Positions 1 through 12,375 of a DNA stretch of 64,000 bases are shown in pieces. Below the pieces are notes generated by a model that worked only from the letters and a program-made list of their open reading frames with translations, searched no databases and was not told where the DNA came from. The translations under genes were made by a program, and so were the position numbers. Source of the DNA: Sipunculus nudus (Eukaryota; Annelida; Sipuncula; Golfingiida; Sipunculidae); NCBI GenBank assembly GCA_026874595.1, contig CM049318.1, positions 44,744,456 to 44,808,455 of the forward strand, given 5' to 3'. Within the stretch, counting starts at the first letter, position 1. Every line of letters starts with the position of its first letter.

Positions 1-237
1 AAAGAGTCATTAGCAATTGTATGGTCTGTACAGAAATTTGAGATGTACCTGGCTTGTAGACCGTTCACCATTCAGACCGACCACAAACCATTAAAGTGTA
101 TTAGCAAATCAAAATGTGCTAATAAGAGAGTAATGAGATGGGCACTGGTTCTACAAGAGTTTAGATTTGATATTGAAGCAGTGTCAGGTAAACTAAACCA
201 TGGACCTGATTTTCTTAGCAGACTGCCTGAGTGTTAG
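1..237 (+). CDS. Ty3/gypsy Pol C-terminal fragment (RNase H)
   Basis: The frame is open from base 1, so the protein begins upstream of the window, and it ends at TAG 235-237. It reads KESLAIVWSVQKFEMYL then QTDHKPL, the usual RNase H signature of Ty3/gypsy polyproteins, with the connecting motif DFLSRLPEC at the very end. RNase H removes the RNA strand during reverse transcription. In most Ty3/gypsy elements integrase follows RNase H. Here translation stops immediately and a polypurine tract and LTR follow about 200 bp later. Either integrase was deleted, or the element has the integrase-before-RT order of Gmr1-like elements, which the second element at 46.5-50.2 kb supports. Bases 238-442 are noncoding 3' sequence. 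Confidence 0.85.
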   Translation, partial: KESLAIVWSVQKFEMYLACRPFTIQTDHKPLKCISKSKCANKRVMRWALVLQEFRFDIEAVSGKLNHGPDFLSRLPEC

Positions 238-442
238 GATGTAATGAGCTATAATGTTTAGCCAGTTAAGTCTAAACATGTACAAGATTTTGCCCTGTGT
301 CATAGACCGTGGGCATGTACTAATGACAACTTGTTACATGACCCTTATGTATTGCTATGTATTGCTACATGTAAATATGTTTAGCTGGACCCTGTGAGAT
401 AGAACGATACGATGTATCGAGAAAATACCGTGTATTTTCTTT

Positions 443-454
443 AAAAGGAGGGGG
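443..454 (+). other. Polypurine tract
   Basis: AAAAGGAGGGGG lies directly before a TGATGT LTR start and downstream of the RNase H stop codon. This is the place and composition expected for the plus-strand primer of an LTR retrotransposon. Confidence 0.65.
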
Positions 455-1519
455 TGATGTCACCAGACAATAGGTGACAATATGTACGGTGTTTTGTATC
501 ATAGTTTAACGAAGTCTGTTCTCTATTGATATTGACGTGAAGCGTCATCCTAAAGCGTTGACAGGTCCTGATTGTATATATATATATATTGTGTATTCTT
601 GTATGGAATCCCATCGGCTATCAGCTGATTTATCCGTGTCACGCATCGTGTGTAATTGTTACATTTGGTATGTGGGTCGCCATGGTGACGCTAACAGTCA
701 AACTAGGTCACATATATCCTTATATGGGACACTTGAGAAATAAGCCAATCAGAGAACCGGATCGCCGTATTGTGACGACGATTGTGACGTCAGAGTTCAG
801 GGAGAGACGCTGGAAGCTGCCTTCAGTTGGGTCTTGAAGCTTGAGGTGGCAGCACGCACGCACGAACATTGAAACGCCAGGGACGGCATAGAAGCAAGCT
901 TCTGCATGAGGCTAGGACCCAGCTCATAAGAACTCAGCCGTGCTGCCGAAAGAGCTTCGTATTGGCGATATAGAGGGAGCGCGTTTGTCACCTGCCGGCC
1001 TAGTTCAGCTTGACCTAAATACATAACCGCCGTAAGCCGAGAAACCATTGGTACACGAGCAAGGTCAAGGACTCTAAGCTCAACGTAAACAAAGGGCGCT
1101 ATTGCATGCATGTGAACGTGAACCTACCCGGGTCGCTGACAAGCAAGATCAGTTGAAGATCGCTAAACTCAGAAAGACTAGATCTATATGGTACTAACCA
1201 TACGCTAGATTCTACACAAAACAGTAACCAGAGATCTCTGAAGGAACTGGACTTTATTGGTTATTATACAAACCACGGACTCAGTAAACATCCTGTATTT
1301 TTAATGTGAAGAACTGTCGTATTGACACATCAACGCACACACTCACACTTGTGTCTTTGTAAGTATTGTCTTGAATTATATTTGTGAATTTAACCCGATG
1401 TCTCATAGTTTCTATTGATCTGGGTGTATGATTGTCTGGTATTTTTATACACGTCCTTAAAAGAACCTGGAAATGTCACCTGTAATGACCGGGATCTAAT
1501 TTCTTGATTAATGAAATCA
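455..1519 (+). repeat. Candidate LTR of Ty3/gypsy element
   Basis: The LTR begins TGATGTCACC directly after the polypurine tract. The 3' edge is uncertain. One candidate is ATCA at 1519, followed two bases later by a TGG-starting primer-binding-like sequence. The other is ACATCA at 1332, a perfect inverted match to the TGATGT start. No second copy lies in the window for comparison. The reading frames inside it (for example minus 797-1111) resemble no known protein. Confidence 0.5.
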
Positions 1520-1521
1520 AG

Positions 1522-1539
1522 TGGCGAGCGTTAACCCAT
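1522..1539 (+). other. Primer-binding-site-like sequence
   Basis: TGGCGAGCGTTAACCCAT starts with the TGG expected to pair with a tRNA 3' CCA end and sits two bases after a possible LTR end. If real, the LTR at 455 is followed by another element's leader, as in a tandem or recombinant copy. About 60 bp later the satellite array begins. The matching tRNA was not identified. Confidence 0.3.
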
Positions 1540-2502
1540 CCTATTGTTTTATAGGATATATCCGTTGTAAAGTTATCACGTTAAGAAAGGGGTGACAGTG
1601 GGGTTAGTACCCATACAACTGTGATATACTACAAATATACTGTGACAATTGTGCTGACTTATTGACTTTCTAGGGTTAGGGTTAGTTCCAATACATCTGT
1701 GACAGAAACTATATACTGTCATATTATTGATGACTTGTTGTCTTTTAGGGTTAAGGGTAAGTACCATTCATGCTGTGACAAGCACATTTTACTGTGACAA
1801 GTTTGATGACTTGTTGTTTTTCAAGGGTTGGGGCTAGTACCCATACCTCTGTGCTAAACAAATATACTGTGACAATTGTGCTGACTTATTGTCTTTCTAG
1901 GGTTAGGGTTAGTACCAATCCCTCTTTGACAAGCACCTTTTACTGTGACAAGTGTGGTCACTAGTTGTCTTTCAAGAGGAAGGGTTAGTACCCATACCTC
2001 TGTGACAATCATATTTTATTGTTTCAAGTGTGGTGACTTATTATTTTTCAAGGGTGGGGTTAGTACCCATACAACTGTGATATACTACAAATATACTGTG
2101 ACAATTGTGCTGACTTATCGACTTTCTAGGGTTAGGGTTAGTTCCAATACATCTGTGACAGAAACTATATACTGTCATATTATTGATGACTTGTTGTCTT
2201 CTAGGGTTAAGGGTAAGTATCATTCATGCTGTGACAAGCACATTTTACTGTGACAAGTGTGATGACTTGTTGTTTTTCAAGGGTTGGGGCTAGTACTCAT
2301 ACCTCTGTGCTAAACAAATATACTGTGTCAATTGTGCTGACTTATTGTCTTTCTAGGGTTAGGGTTAGGGTTAGTACCGATCCCTCTTTGACAAGCACCT
2401 TTTACTGTGACAAGTGTGGTCACTAGTTGTCTTTCAAGAGTAAGGGTTAGAACCCATACCTCGGTGACAATCATATTTTATTGTTTCAAGTGTGGTGACT
2501 TA

Positions 2503-5500
2503 TTATTTTTCAAGGGTGGGGTTAGTACCCATACAACTGTGATATACTACAAATATACTGTGACAATTGTGCTGACTTATTGACTTTCTAGGGTTAGGGT
2601 TAGTTCCAATACATCTGTGACAGAAACTATATACTGTCATATTATTGATGACTTGTTGTCTTCTAGGGTTAAGGGTAAGTATCATTCATGCTGTGACAAG
2701 CACATTTTACTGTGACAAGTGTGATGACTTGTTGTTTTTCAAGGGTTGGGGCTAGTACTCATACCTCTGTGCTAAACAAATATACTGTGTCAATTGTGCT
2801 GACTTATTGTCTTTCTAGGGTTAGGGTTAGGGTTAGTACCGATCCCTCTTTGACAAGCACCTTTTACTGTGACAAGTGTGGTCACTAGTTGTCTTTCAAG
2901 AGTAAGGGTTAGAACCCATACCTCTGTGACAATCATATTTTATTGTTTCAAGTGTGGTGACTTATTATTTTTCAAGGGTGGGGTTAGTACCCATACAACT
3001 GTGATATACTACAAATATACTGTGACAATTGTGCTGACTTATCGACTTTCTAGGGTTAGGGTTAGTTCCAATACATCTGTGACAGAAACTATATACTGTC
3101 ATGTTATTGATGACTTGTTGTCTTTTAGGGTTAAGGGTAAGTATCATTCATGCTGTGACAAGCACATTTTACTGTGACAAGTGTGATGACTTGTTGTTTT
3201 TCAAGGGTCGGGGCTAGTACCTATACCTCTGTGCTAAACAAATATACTGTGACAATTGTGCTGACTTATTGTCTTTCTAGGGTTAGGGTTAGTACCAATC
3301 CCTCTTTGACAAGCACCTTTTACTGTGACAAGTGTGGTCACTAGTTGTCTTTCAAGAGTAAGGGTTAGTACCCATACCTCTGTGACAATCATATTTTATT
3401 GTTTCAAGTGTGGTGACTTATTATTTTTCAAGGGTGGGGTTAGTACCCATACAACTGTGATATACTACAAATATACTGTGACAATTGTGCTGACTTATTG
3501 ACTTTCTAGGGTTAGGGTTAGTTCCAATACATCTGTGACAGAAACTATATACTGTCATATTATTGATGACTTGTTGTCTTTTAGGGTTAAGGGTAAGTAC
3601 CATTCATGCTGTGACAAGCACATTTTACTGTGACAAGTTTGATGACTTGTTGTTTTTCAAGGGTTGGGGCTAGTACCCATACCTCTGTGCTAAACAAATA
3701 TACTGTGACAATTGTGCTGACTTATTGTCTTTCTAGGGTTAGGGTTAGGGTTAGTACCAATCCCTCTTTGACAAGCACCTTTTACTGTGACAAGTGTGGT
3801 CACTAGTTGTCTTTCAAGAGGAAGGGTTAGTACCCATACCTCTGTGACAATCATATTTTCTTGTTTCAAGTGTGGTGACTTATTATTTTTCAAGGGTGGG
3901 GTTAGTACCCATACAACTGTGATATACTACAAATATACTGTGACAATTGTGCTGACTTATTGACTTTCTAGGGTTAGGGTTAGTTCCAATACATCTGTGA
4001 CAGAAACTATATACTGTCATATTATTGATGACTTGTTGTCTTCTAGGGTTAAGGGTAAGTATCATTCATGCTGTGACAAGCACATTTTACTGTGACAAGT
4101 GTGATGACTTGTTGTTTTTCAAGGGTTGGGGCTAGTACTCATACCTCTGTGCTAAACAAATATACTGTGTCAATTGTGCTGACTTATTGTCTTTCTAGGG
4201 TTAGGGTTAGGGTTAGTACCGATCCCTCTTTGACAAGCACCTTTTACTGTGACAAGTGTGGTCACTAGTTGTCTTTCAAGAGTAAGGGTTAGAACCCATA
4301 CCTCTGTGACAATCATATTTTATTGTTTCAAGTGTGGTGACTTATTATTTTTCAAGGGTGGGGTTAGTACCCATACAACTGTGATATACTACAAATATAC
4401 TGTGACAATTGTGCTGACTTATCGACTTTCTAGGGTTAGGGTTAGTTCCAATACATCTGTGACAGAAACTATATACTGTCATGTTATTGATGACTTGTTG
4501 TCTTTTAGGGTTAAGGGTAAGTATCATTCATGCTGTGACAAGCACATTTTACTGTGACAAGTGTGATGACTTGTTGTTTTTCAAGGGTCGGGGCTAGTAC
4601 CCATACCTCTGTGCTAAACAAATATACTGTGACAATTGTGCTGACTTATTGTCTTTCTAGGGTTAGGGTTAGTACCAATCCCTCTTTGACAAGCACCTTT
4701 TACTGTGACAAGTGTGGTCACTAGTTGTCTTTCAAGAGTAAGGGTTAGTACCCATACCTCTGTGACAATCATATTTTATTGTTTCAAGTGTGGTGACTTA
4801 TTATTTTTCAAGGGTGGGGTTAGTACCCATACAACAGTGATATACTACAAATATACTGTGACAATTGTGCTGACTTATTGACTTTCTAGGGTTAGGGTTA
4901 GTTCCAATACATCTGTGACAGAAACTATATACTGTCATATTATTGATGACTTGTTGTCTTTTAGGGTTAAGGGTAAGTACCATTCATGCTGTGACAAGCA
5001 CATTTTACTGTGACAAGTTTGATGACTTGTTGTTTTTCAAGGGTTGGGGCTAGGACCCATACCTCTGTGCTAAACAAATATACTGTGACAATTGTGCTGA
5101 CTTATTGTCTTTCTAGGGTTAGGGTTAGTACCAATCCCTCTTTGACAAGCACCTTTTACTGTGACAAGTGCGGTCACTAGTTGTCTTTCAAGAGGAAGGG
5201 TTAGTACCCATACCTCTGTGACAATCATATTTTATTGTTTCAAGTGTGGTGACTTATTATTTTTCAAGGGTGGGGTTAGTACCCATACAACTGTGATATA
5301 CTACAAATATACTGTGACAATTGTGCTGACTTATTGACTTTCTAGGGTTAGGGTTAGTTCCAATACATCTGTGACAGAAACTATATACTGTCATATTATT
5401 GATGACTTGTTGTCTTCTAGGGTTAAGGGTAAGTATCATTCATGCTGTGACAAGCACATTTTACTGTGACAAGTGTGATGACTTGTTGTTTTTCAAGGGT

Positions 5501-7074
5501 TGGGGCTAGTACTCATACCTCTGTGCTAAACAAATATACTGTGTCAATTGTGCTGACTTATTGTCTTTCTAGGGTTAGGGTTAGTACCGATCCCTATTTG
5601 ACAAGCACCTTTTACTGTGACAAGTGTGGTCACTAGTTGTCTTTCAAGAGTAAGGGTTAGAACCCATACCTCTGTGACAATCATATTTTATTGTTTCAAG
5701 TGTGGTGACTTATTATTTTTCAAGGGTGGGGTTAGTACCCATACAACTGTGATATACTACAAATATACTGTGACAATTGTGCTGACTTATTGACTTTCTA
5801 GGGTTAGGGTTAGTTCCAATACATCTGTGACAGAAACTATATACTGTCATATTATTGATGACTTGTTGTCTTCTAGGGTTAAGGGTAAGTATCATTCATG
5901 CTGTGACAAGCACATTTTACTGTGACAAGTGTGATGACTTGTTGTTTTTCAAGGGTCGGGGCTAGTACCCATACCTCTGTGCTAAACAAATATACTGTGA
6001 CAATTGTGCTGACTTATTGTCTTTCTAGGGTTAGGGTTAGTACCAATCCCTCTTTGACAAGCACCTTTTACTGTGACAAGTGTGGTCACTAGTTGTCTTT
6101 CAAGAGTAAGGGTTAGTACCCATACCTCTGTGACAATCATATTTTATTGTTTCAAGTGTGGTGACTTATTATTTTTCAAGGGTGGGGTTAGTACCCATAC
6201 AACAGTGATATACTACAAATATACTGTGACAATTGTGCTGACTTATTGACTTTCTAGGGTTAGGGTTAGTTCCAATACATCTGTGACAGAAACTATATAC
6301 TGTCATATTATTGATGACTTGTTGTCTTTTAGGGTTAAGGGTAAGTACCATTCATGCTGTGACAAGCACATTTTACTGTGACAAGTTTGATGACTTGTTG
6401 TTTTTCAAGGGTTGGGGCTAGGACCCATACCTCTGTGCTAAACAAATATACTGTGACAATTGTGCTGACTTATTGTCTTTCTAGGGTTAGGGTTAGTACC
6501 AATCCCTCTTTGACAAGCACCTTTTACTGTGACAAGTGCGGTCACTAGTTGTCTTTCAAGAGGAAGGGTTAGTACCCATACCTCTGTGACAATCATATTT
6601 TATTGTTTCAAGTGTGGTGACTTATTATTTTTCAAGGGTGGGGTTAGTACCCATACAACTGTGATATACTACAAATATACTGTGACAATTGTGCTGACTT
6701 ATTGACTTTCTAGGGTTAGGTCCAATACATCTGTGACAGAAACTATATACTGTCATATTATTGATGACTTGTTGTCTTCTAGGGTTAAGGGTAAGTATCA
6801 TTCATGCTGTGACAAGCACATTTTACTGTGACAAGTGTGATGACTTGTTGTTTTTCAAGGGTTGGGGCTAGTACTCATACCTCTGTGCTAAACAAATATA
6901 CTGTGTCAATTGTGCTGACTTATTGTCTTTCTAGGGTTAGGGTTAGTACCGATCCCTATTTGACAAGCACCTTTTACTGTGACAAGTGTGGTCACTAGTT
7001 GTCTTTCAAGAGTAAGGGTTAGAACCCATACCTCTGTGACAATCATATTTTATTGTTTCAAGTGTGGTGACTTA
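2503..7074. repeat. Higher-order repeat, copy 1 (4,572 bp, 10 monomers)
   Basis: Monomer lengths in order are 462, 456, 462, 462, 456, 456, 456, 456, 456 and 450 bp, summing to 4,572. Private variants of individual monomers recur exactly 4,572 bp downstream: CCTATACC at 3210, TTTTCTTG at 3856, and the GATCCCTATT monomer. A shorter three-monomer similarity (1,380 bp, 2869 versus 4249) is nested inside. The last monomer has a 6-bp deletion near 6719. Confidence 0.9.
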
Positions 7075-10000
7075 TTATTTTTCAAGGGTGGGGTTAGTAC
7101 CCATACAACTGTGATATACTACAAATATACTGTGACAATTGTGCTGACTTATTGACTTTCTAGGGTTAGGGTTAGTTCCAATACATCTGTGACAGAAACT
7201 ATATACTGTCATATTATTGATGACTTGTTGTCTTCTAGGGTTAAGGGTAAGTATCATTCATGCTGTGACAAGCACATTTTACTGTGACAAGTGTGATGAC
7301 TTGTTGTTTTTCAAGGGTTGGGGCTAGTACTCATACCTCTGTGCTAAACAAATATACTGTGTCAATTGTGCTGACTTATTGTCTTTCTAGGGTTAGGGTT
7401 AGGGTTAGTACCGATCCCTCTTTGACAAGCACCTTTTACTGTGACAAGTGTGGTCACTAGTTGTCTTTCAAGAGTAAGGGTTAGAACCCATACCTCTGTG
7501 ACAATCATATTTTATTGTTTCAAGTGTGGTGACTTATTATTTTTCAAGGGTGGGGTTAGTACCCATACAACTGTGATATACTACAAATATACTGTGACAA
7601 TTGTGCTGACTTATCGACTTTCTAGGGTTAGGGTTAGTTCCAATACATCTGTGACAGAAACTATATACTGTCATGTTATTGATGACTTGTTGTCTTTTAG
7701 GGTTAAGGGTAAGTATCATTCATGCTGTGACAAGCACATTTTACTGTGACAAGTGTGATGACTTGTTGTTTTTCAAGGGTCGGGGCTAGTACCTATACCT
7801 CTGTGCTAAACAAATATACTGTGACAATTGTGCTGACTTATTGTCTTTCTAGGGTTAGGGTTAGTACCAATCCCTCTTTGACAAGCACCTTTTACTGTGA
7901 CAAGTGTGGTCACTAGTTGTCTTTCAAGAGTAAGGGTTAGTACCCATACCTCTGTGACAATCATATTTTATTGTTTCAAGTGTGGTGACTTATTATTTTT
8001 CAAGGGTGGGGTTAGTACCCATACAACTGTGATATACCACAAATATACTGTGACAATTGTGCTGACTTATTGACTTTCTAGGGTTAGGGTTAGTTCCAAT
8101 ACATCTGTGACAGAAACTATATACTGTCATATTATTGATGACTTGTTGTCTTTTAGGGTTAAGGGTAAGTACCATTCATGCTGTGACAAGCACATTTTAC
8201 TGTGACAAGTTTGATGACTTGTTGTTTTTCAAGGGTTGGGGCTAGTACCCATACCTCTGTGCTAAACAAATATACTGTGACAATTGTGCTGACTTATTGT
8301 CTTTCTAGGGTTAGGGTTAGGGTTAGTACCAATCCCTCTTTGACAAGCACCTTTTACTGTGACAAGTGTGGTCACTAGTTGTCTTTCAAGAGGAAGGGTT
8401 AGTACCCATACCTCTGTGACAATCATATTTTCTTGTTTCAAGTGTGGTGACTTATTATTTTTCAAGGGTGGGGTTAGTACCCATACAACTGTGATATACT
8501 ACAAATATACTGTGACAATTGTGCTGACTTATTGACTTTCTAGGGTTAGGGTTAGTTCCAATACATCTGTGACAGAAACTATATACTGTCATATTATTGA
8601 TGACTTGTTGTCTTCTAGGGTTAAGGGTAAGTATCATTCATGCTGTGACAAGCACATTTTACTGTGACAAGTGTGATGACTTGTTGTTTTTCAAGGGTTG
8701 GGGCTAGTACTCATACCTCTGTGCTAAACAAATATACTGTGTCAATTGTGCTGACTTATTGTCTTTCTAGGGTTAGGGTTAGGGTTAGTACCGATCCCTC
8801 TTTGACAAGCACCTTTTACTGTGACAAGTGTGGTCACTAGTTGTCTTTCAAGAGTAAGGGTTAGAACCCATACCTCTGTGACAATCATATTTTATTGTTT
8901 CAAGTGTGGTGACTTATTATTTTTCAAGGGTGGGGTTAGTACCCATACAACTGTGATATACTACAAATATACTGTGACAATTGTGCTGACTTATCGACTT
9001 TCTAGGGTTAGGGTTAGTTCCAATACATCTGTGACAGAAACTATATACTGTCATGTTATTGATGACTTGTTGTCTTTTAGGGTTAAGGGTAAGTATCATT
9101 CATGCTGTGACAAGCACATTTTACTGTGACAAGTGTGATGACTTGTTGTTTTTCAAGGGTCGGGGCTAGTACCCATACCTCTGTGCTAAACAAATATACT
9201 GTGACAATTGTGCTGACTTATTGTCTTTCTAGGGTTAGGGTTAGTACCAATCCCTCTTTGACAAGCACCTTTTACTGTGACAAGTGTGGTCACTAGTTGT
9301 CTTTCAAGAGTAAGGGTTAGTACCCATACCTCTGTGACAATCATATTTTATTGTTTCAAGTGTGGTGACTTATTATTTTTCAAGGGTGGGGTTAGTACCC
9401 ATACAACAGTGATATACTACAAATATACTGTGACAATTGTGCTGACTTATTGACTTTCTAGGGTTAGGGTTAGTTCCAATACATCTGTGACAGAAACTAT
9501 ATACTGTCATATTATTGATGACTTGTTGTCTTTTAGGGTTAAGGGTAAGTACCATTCATGCTGTGACAAGCACATTTTACTGTGACAAGTTTGATGACTT
9601 GTTGTTTTTCAAGGGTTGGGGCTAGGACCCATACCTCTGTGCTAAACAAATATACTGTGACAATTGTGCTGACTTATTGTCTTTCTAGGGTTAGGGTTAG
9701 TACCAATCCCTCTTTGACAAGCACCTTTTACTGTGACAAGTGCGGTCACTAGTTGTCTTTCAAGAGGAAGGGTTAGTACCCATACCTCTGTGACAATCAT
9801 ATTTTATTGTTTCAAGTGTGGTGACTTATTATTTTTCAAGGGTGGGGTTAGTACCCATACAACTGTGATATACTACAAATATACTGTGACAATTGTGCTG
9901 ACTTATTGACTTTCTAGGGTTAGGGTTAGTTCCAATACATCTGTGACAGAAACTATATACTGTCATATTATTGATGACTTGTTGTCTTCTAGGGTTAAGG

Positions 10001-10497
10001 GTAAGTATCATTCATGCTGTGACAAGCACATTTTACTGTGACAAGTGTGATGACTTGTTGTTTTTCAAGGGTTGGGGCTAGTACTCATACCTCTGTGCTA
10101 AACAAATATACTGTGTCAATTGTGCTGACTTATTGTCTTTCTAGGGTTAGGGTTAGTACCGATCCCTATTTGACAAGCACCTTTTACTGTGACAAGTGTG
10201 GTCACTAGTTGTCTTTCAAGAGTAAGGGTTAGAACCCATACCTCTGTGACAATCATATTTTATTGTTTCAAGTGTGGTGACTTATTATTTTTCAAGGGTG
10301 GGGTTAGTACCCATACAACTGTGATATACTACAAATATACTGTGACAATTGTGCTGACTTATTGACTTTCTAGGGTTAGGGTTAGTTCCAATACATCTGT
10401 GACAGAAACTATATACTGTCATATTATTGATGACGTGTTGTCTTCTAGGGTTAAGGGTAAGTATCATTCATGCTGTGACAAGCACATTTTACTGTGA
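7075..10497. repeat. Higher-order repeat, copy 2 (partial, ~7.5 monomers)
   Basis: Aligns base for base with 2503-5925 at a constant offset of 4,572 bp, with very few differences seen by eye (for example TATACCAC at 8034 for TATACTAC, and GATGACGTG at 10431 for GATGACTTG). Beyond about 10,497 the match to copy 1 ends. The near identity means a recent duplication or an assembly duplication. Confidence 0.85.
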
Positions 10498-11176
10498 CAA
10501 GTTTGATGACTTGTTGTTTTTCAAGGGTTGGGGCTAGTACTCATACCTCTGTGCTAAACAAATATACTGTGTCAATTGTGCTGACTTATTGTCTTTCTAG
10601 GGTTAGGGTTAGGGTTAGTACCAATCCCTCTTTGACAAGCACCTTTTACTGTGACAAGTGTGGTCACTAGTTGTCTTTCAAGAGTAAGGGTTAGTACCCA
10701 TACCTCTGTGACAATCATATTTTATTGTTTCAAGTGTGGTGACTTATTTTTTTTCAAGGGTGGGGTTAGTACCCATACAACTGTGATATACTACAAATAT
10801 ACTGTGACAATTGTGCTGACTTATTGACTTTCTAGGGTTAGGGTTAGTTCCAATACATCTGTGACAGAAACTATATACTGTCATATTATTGATGACTTGT
10901 TGTCTTTTAGGGTTAAGGGTTAGTACTATTAATGCTGTGACAAGCACATTTTACTGTGACAAGTGTGATGACTTGTTGTTTTTCAAAGGTTAGGGTTAGT
11001 ACCCATACCTCTGTGACAGGCCTCCTTTACAGTGTCAAGTGTGGTGAATTATCTTTCAAGGGTTTGTACCATACCTCTGTAACAAGCACCTTTTACTGTG
11101 TAAAATGAGATGACTTGTCATCTTTACTTTGATAAAGTGTGATGACATGTTTTCTTTCAATTGTAAGGGTTTGTTC

Positions 11177-12077
11177 TAGGGTTGGGACGGTTACCGGTAT
11201 ACGGTATTATCATGATATCTGACAGCTACGGTTATCATACCGTCAACTTTCCTATTATCGGGATACCACGATATCATTTTTTGTTCACGATTTTGGTTCA
11301 CAAGCAAGCCCTTTAGGTTCAAAATAAATTTATTTCAAAGAATCACATTTATTTTTATAAACCACATGTATCTGAATACACGCGCGTGGGTGGAACCCTG
11401 TACTTACAGACTTCGGGATTAGTCGGAAATGTCCGCGTGTAGGTGGAAAAGTGTGCTTACAGACTTCGGGATTAGTCGGAAATGTCCGGAAGTAGCAGGA
11501 TGAATCAGAGAGGACAAAAGCTTGAGAATTACAGGAGAAAATAACATTATAATTGAAGAGCAATAAATACACATATTTATGCTTTTATTACATGGAACGA
11601 AAATGTCAACATAAAAGTGTCACAACTGAATCGAACATTCCATACGGGTTGCATATTTTGCCATAAAAAATTAGGATGGTATATTTAGCCATGATTGGTA
11701 TGACACGCTCTCCGAAAATTCGCCGGGATTCTCCGGCTCTAATGTAGCTATAGGAAACTGATGGAAAGTTCTGACAAGCGTGATTCGACGATGGGGGCAG
11801 GACTTCCCGCGCCTCAAGCTTGCACACCTGCAGGACCTTCATGCAACTTACATCACTTAATGAGTCATTCTGTGGTACTGGCACAATAGGTATAAATGAT
11901 ATTAATACTTAACCCCTTGTATAAAGTCAAGACTTTAAAGGTGGTTGTTATAAATATCATTATTGATGGCTCATTATTGCCATTATATATAATTAAATAT
12001 ATCGCGATATCACGGTATATCGCGATAAAATTTGAATAATTATCATGATATCAAAAACCTGTATCGTCCCAACACTA
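11177..12077. mobile_element. Non-autonomous hAT-like element (901 bp)
   Basis: The left end TAGGGTTGGGACG and the right end CGTCCCAACACTA are imperfect inverted repeats (12 of 13 match). They are flanked by an exact 8-bp duplication, GTTTGTTC, at 11169-11176 and 12078-12085. An 8-bp duplication is the hallmark of the hAT superfamily. The interior has AT-rich palindromic sequence with CGCGATAT repeats near 12000 and a ~65-bp direct duplication at 11385-11500 (ACAGACTTCGGGATTAGTCG twice). No transposase is visible. The insertion split the satellite edge. Confidence 0.85.
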
Positions 12078-12085
12078 GTTTGTTC

Positions 12086-12375
12086 TCATACCTCTGTGAC
12101 AAGCACTTTTTACTGTGATTATATTCTCTCTTTCAAGGGTAAGGGTTTGTTCTCATACCTCTGTGACAAGCACATTTTACTGTGATGACTTGATCTCTTT
12201 CACAGGTTAGGGTTAATACCCATACTTTTGTGACAAGCACCATTTACTTTAACAAATGTTGTTGTATTTCAGGGCTTAGGGCTTTACCCCATACCTCTTA
12301 GACAAGCACTCTTTACTTTGATAAAATGTCATGACTTGCACTCTTTACTTTGATAAAGTGTCATGACTTAGTCTT
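12086..12375. repeat. Degenerate satellite remnant right of the hAT insertion
   Basis: Three or four decayed subunits with GTGACAAGCAC, TTTACTGTGA and CAGGTTAGGGTTAATACCC continue the 1.6-11.2 kb array. They become unrecognisable after about 12,375. Confidence 0.8.

Larger units (their letters stand above)
1598..11168. repeat. Satellite array, 456-bp monomer with telomere-like motifs
   Basis: About 20 head-to-tail monomers of 456 or 462 bp (one of 450 bp). Each monomer consists of six diverged ~76-bp subunits. A typical subunit has GGGTTAGGGTTAGTACC, then TGTGACAAGCAC, TTTTACTGTGACAAG, and ends in TGTCTTTCAAGGG. The core equals two or three copies of the metazoan telomere hexamer TTAGGG. Monomers are highly similar across the array. 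Subunits decay after about 11,000, where the edge is degenerate. Open frames of 60 aa (minus) and 102 aa (plus) recur in the copies but follow simply from the repeated sequence and are not annotated as genes. Confidence 0.95.

Noticed and set aside
1576-10947. About 20 recurrent 60-67-aa minus-strand frames (GTNPNPRK-type) and 102-aa plus-strand frames
   Set aside because: They sit at fixed positions in the satellite monomer and are translations of TTAGGG-type repeat sequence. Their conservation only reflects the near identity of monomers, and there is no start context or domain.
2000-11000. CRISPR-like regular repeats
   Set aside because: The spacing comes from head-to-tail satellite units without unique spacers, in a eukaryotic context.
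1598-11168. Possible true telomere
   Set aside because: TTAGGG runs are only two or three units long, within a longer monomer, and flanked by unique and transposon sequence on both sides. It is telomere-like satellite, not a chromosome end.
1598-11168. Retrozyme (hammerhead-bearing tandem repeat)
   Set aside because: I looked for CTGANGA followed by GAAA in the 456-bp and 403-bp monomers and found no complete hammerhead core.
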